The translations under genes and the position numbers were made by a program. The notes beneath the pieces are model-generated. The model saw nothing but the letters and a program-made list of their open reading frames with translations. It was not told the DNA's origin and did not search any database. A DNA stretch of 64,000 bases, taken from Petrolisthes cinctipes (lineage: Eukaryota; Arthropoda; Malacostraca; Decapoda; Porcellanidae). Below, piece by piece: positions 61,427 through 64,000 of this stretch (within the stretch, counting starts at the first letter, position 1; each line of letters begins with the position of its first letter). Location of the stretch: the NCBI GenBank assembly GCA_033782935.1, contig JAWQEG010001538.1, positions 310,001 through 374,000 on the forward strand, read 5' to 3'.

Positions 61427-63841
61427 CCCACACAACGACATCAAACTCAGGGCTTCCCAGCAACACACCTAAGCACAAGCAACACCACCTTCACGCACCC
61501 TGTACTAACAACCACAAAACAGCAGCAAACCTCGCCACCGCTCCACAACCACCGGCCCATCAACACTTCAGCAAGCCGATACAAACACCTCATCGCTCGC
61601 ACCCTTCTGTGGGTGGAGGGCTTAGTGTCGGGGGACAACTTCCTCATTGACTCTGGCTCTGAGGTTAGTGTGGTTTCCCCGTTACCAAAGGACAGAGACC
61701 GCCAGGCATCTACGGCACGAGGAGCAGAGGCGTCACCCTTCAACAGCAGGAGTACGTAGTATGGCCATTCGTCGTGGCGGATGTACATACCCCTATCTTG
61801 AGTTTGGACTCAACCTTTAGGAGCAATTATCCCCACCATACACTGTCGACACTCCACACTTACTATCATGCACATAACACACACCAACTCGTACGAACAC
61901 ATAATAGACGAATTTCCTCACCTACTTTCCACTACTAACACACATCACACGCATGACCGAGGTATCCGCCACACGATCATAACGAATGGCGCCCCTATCT
62001 TCGCCAAGCCCCGGAGGATGCCCCCTGAATGATTAGAAGCAGCAAAAAGGGAGTTCCACGTGATGATACAACAGGGTGAAGCAAGACTGCCTGACAGCAC
62101 ATGGGCATCGCCTCTTCACATGGTCCTCAAGCAACAGGAAGGTGATTGGAGGGCATGCGGTGACTACAGGGCGCTGAACGCTGCCACCATCCCTGACAGG
62201 TACCCAATACTGCACGTCCTGGTCATCCACTCCAAGCTCCAGGGGTGTGCAGTGTTTTAAAAAATTGACCTTGTCCATGCCTTTCACCAGATTCCTGTTG
62301 CCGAGGAGGACATCAAGAAGACGGTGATTACCACCTCATTCGGCCTGTTTGAGTTCCCGTCCATGAACTTTGGGTTACGCAACACTGCCCAAACCTTCCA
62401 ATGGTTCATGGATAAGGTGCTGCATGGTCTGGACTACACTGTCGTGTACATCGACGACATCGTTGCTTCAGACACCCACACTCAACACCAGTATAACCTG
62501 AGGGAGCTCTTCAGCCGCCTGCAAGAGTATAGCCTGAAGGTCCACTCTTCCAAGTGTGTTCTAGGCGCGGACTAGTTGGATTTCCTCGGCCACCAGGTCA
62601 CTACTGACGACCGCCAGAAAACTTCGGGAATTCTTAGGGGTAGTGAATTACTATCACCGGTTCATCCCCCACACCACCTCTGCCCTCGCACCACTTCACG
62701 ACCTACTGAAGGGCCTCAAGAAGTCTTCGCAGAAGAAGCTGGTATGGCCTACCGCGGCAGAAGCCTTCAAATCTATCAAGAGAAAACTGGCAGACACAAC
62801 CGTTCTAGCCTACCCTACTCCACATGCACCTACATCCATCTACACCGACGCCTTGAACGACGCCATTGGTGCAGTCCTTCAACAGAAAGTGGACCGAGTA
62901 CTGAAGCCCATCGTGTTCTTCAGTAAGTGCCTGGATCCACCACAACGGAAGTATAGTAAGTTTGACAGAGAGTTGGTGGTTCATGTGGACATCGTAGGAC
63001 CCCTGCCATCTTCACGCGGCTCACGTTACCTCCTCACCTGTGTAGATAAGACGACACGCTAGTGTACTGCCACGCCTATGAGTGACATCACGGCTGAAGG
63101 TACGGCCTGCCACTTCCTCAACAACTGGTTTGCTAACTTCGGACTACCGGCTGTCATTGTAACGGACCAGGGCACGCAGTTTGAATCAAGGTCGTGCAGG
63201 AGGTGCTGACACTACTGGGTACCCGTCGACAGAGAACCACAGCATACCACCCCAGCAGTAACGGGATGGTGGAGTGGTTGCACAGGAGGCTCAAGGATGC
63301 GTTTAGGGCATCAGTGGTCTGACGCTCTACCACTCGCCACCGTCAAGGAGGACTTACACCACTCCCCAGCAGAACTCGTGTTTGGCGAGGATTCCCGCTT
63401 ACCTGGGCAGGTCACGTCCCCAAGTATAGATACAGCTAACCTCTCATTCCTCCCATCATTCAAGAAGGCCATCATAAACGCCCGCCCGACACCCACTCGC
63501 AACACCACCGCCAGACCTACCTACACACCTCCGGGCTTACATACCACTACGCAACTCTTCCTACGCACGGATGCCCACCGAACACCTCTACAAGAACCTG
63601 ACACTGGACCACATCCCGTTATTTCCAGGATGGACGCTACAGTTACTATTCAGGTAGCGGGTGAACCATACCTCACGTTCTGGGAACGGGTCAAACCAGC
63701 CCACACCACCACACACACGGACAACACACCACCTCACTCACCTCCACCCATACACGCATCAGTTCGACCATCACCAAACACCTTCACTACCCTACCTCAT
63801 CCACCCACAACAACCTCGCACTACCGCCCTCCTACCAACCC
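61427..63841 (+). pseudogene. Ty3/gypsy element E pol: protease, RT, partial RNase H, integrase
   Basis: After the Gag-like stretch, the protease active site FLIDSGSEVSVVSP lies near 61640-61680. The reverse transcriptase (about 62000-62580) has WRACGDYRALN, FEFPSMNFGLRNT and the catalytic VYIDDI (near 62446-62463). Stops stand at about 62028, 62258 and 62573. The connection NYYHRFIPH and RNase H start (SIYTDALNDAIGAVL) follow. At about 62972 the RNase H breaks off and joins HVDIVGPLPSS of the integrase core, so the rest of RNase H and the zinc finger are missing. Integrase pieces VTDQGTQF and HHSPAELVFG follow in shifted frames, then a His/Pro/Thr-rich tail. Dead copy. Confidence 0.8.
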
Positions 63842-64000
63842 AGAAATAGAAATTAAAGGGTACCAGGTAATTAGGTAGGATAGAAGTAGAAATGGAGGAG
63901 GAGTTTGTATGTATATCAAAACATGTTTAGCTTTTAATCAAAGAAATTATTTAGAAAAAAAGGAACTAGAAGCAAACTGGTGTAAATACTGTTACCAAAA
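63842..64000 (+). pseudogene. LINE endonuclease fragment, runs off the window
   Basis: The sequence encodes IEIKGYQVIR, a stop, then DRSRNGGGVCMYIKTCLAF, the RxGGGVxxYIK motif of apurinic-type endonucleases of CR1-like LINEs. It starts within the same open frame as the end of gypsy E (63297-63878), so the joint is seamless but the two parts are unrelated. It continues past the window end. Confidence 0.7.

Overview
This is nuclear DNA of a multicellular eukaryote, very probably an arthropod and most like a decapod crustacean. That is inferred from the mixture of I, CR1, RTE and Jockey-type LINEs, Ty3/gypsy elements, a DD41D mariner, piggyBac, hAT and a Penelope-like element, together with very long (TA)n tracts. 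There are no bacterial-style operons. Almost every long reading frame belongs to a transposable element, most are broken, and only one short stretch looks like a host gene exon.

Layout. 1-780: ATT and GAATT microsatellites. 780-9010 (+): I-group LINE copy A, split by an LTR-like insertion with 5-bp CTATA duplications, itself split by a hAT transposon. 9248-10507: two inverted-repeat DNA elements side by side. 10510-14117 (-): two LINE fragments, one holding a 677-bp insertion with an 8-bp duplication. 14868-18373: nearly complete piggyBac element. 18380-22500 (-): I LINE copy C. 22518-23360: mariner deletion derivative. 23361-23800: (TA)n and a TA-centred palindrome. 23800-25780: no recognisable gene. 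25788-32720: a CR1 LINE in two halves of opposite orientation, with a full-length DD41D mariner between them. 32719-37966: (TA)n tracts and a large inverted repeat that I read as a head-to-head pair of Penelope-like elements carrying four hammerhead-like motifs. 38600-42890 (-): decayed gypsy element F. 43900-47812 (-): decayed coding remnants of another LTR element and a tRNA-derived SINE. 47813-48105: second copy of the LTR-like repeat. 48360-53835 (-): Jockey-like LINE with ORF1 and ORF2. 54755-54957 (-): candidate host exon with signal peptide and splice donor. 55430-55830 (-): LINE fragment. 55940-63840 (+): gypsy element E, interrupted by I LINE copy D with a perfect 13-bp target duplication. 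63842-64000: LINE endonuclease fragment.

How it fits together. The window is layered: elements inserted into elements, with target duplications that allow the order to be read. The strongest candidate for something unusual is the 4.4-kb inverted repeat at 33.6-38.0 kb, where each arm carries two hammerhead-ribozyme-like cores in opposite directions. The TA-centred palindromes, some next to LINE 3' ends, are the second recurring oddity. All family names come from motif recognition by eye; no database search was possible.
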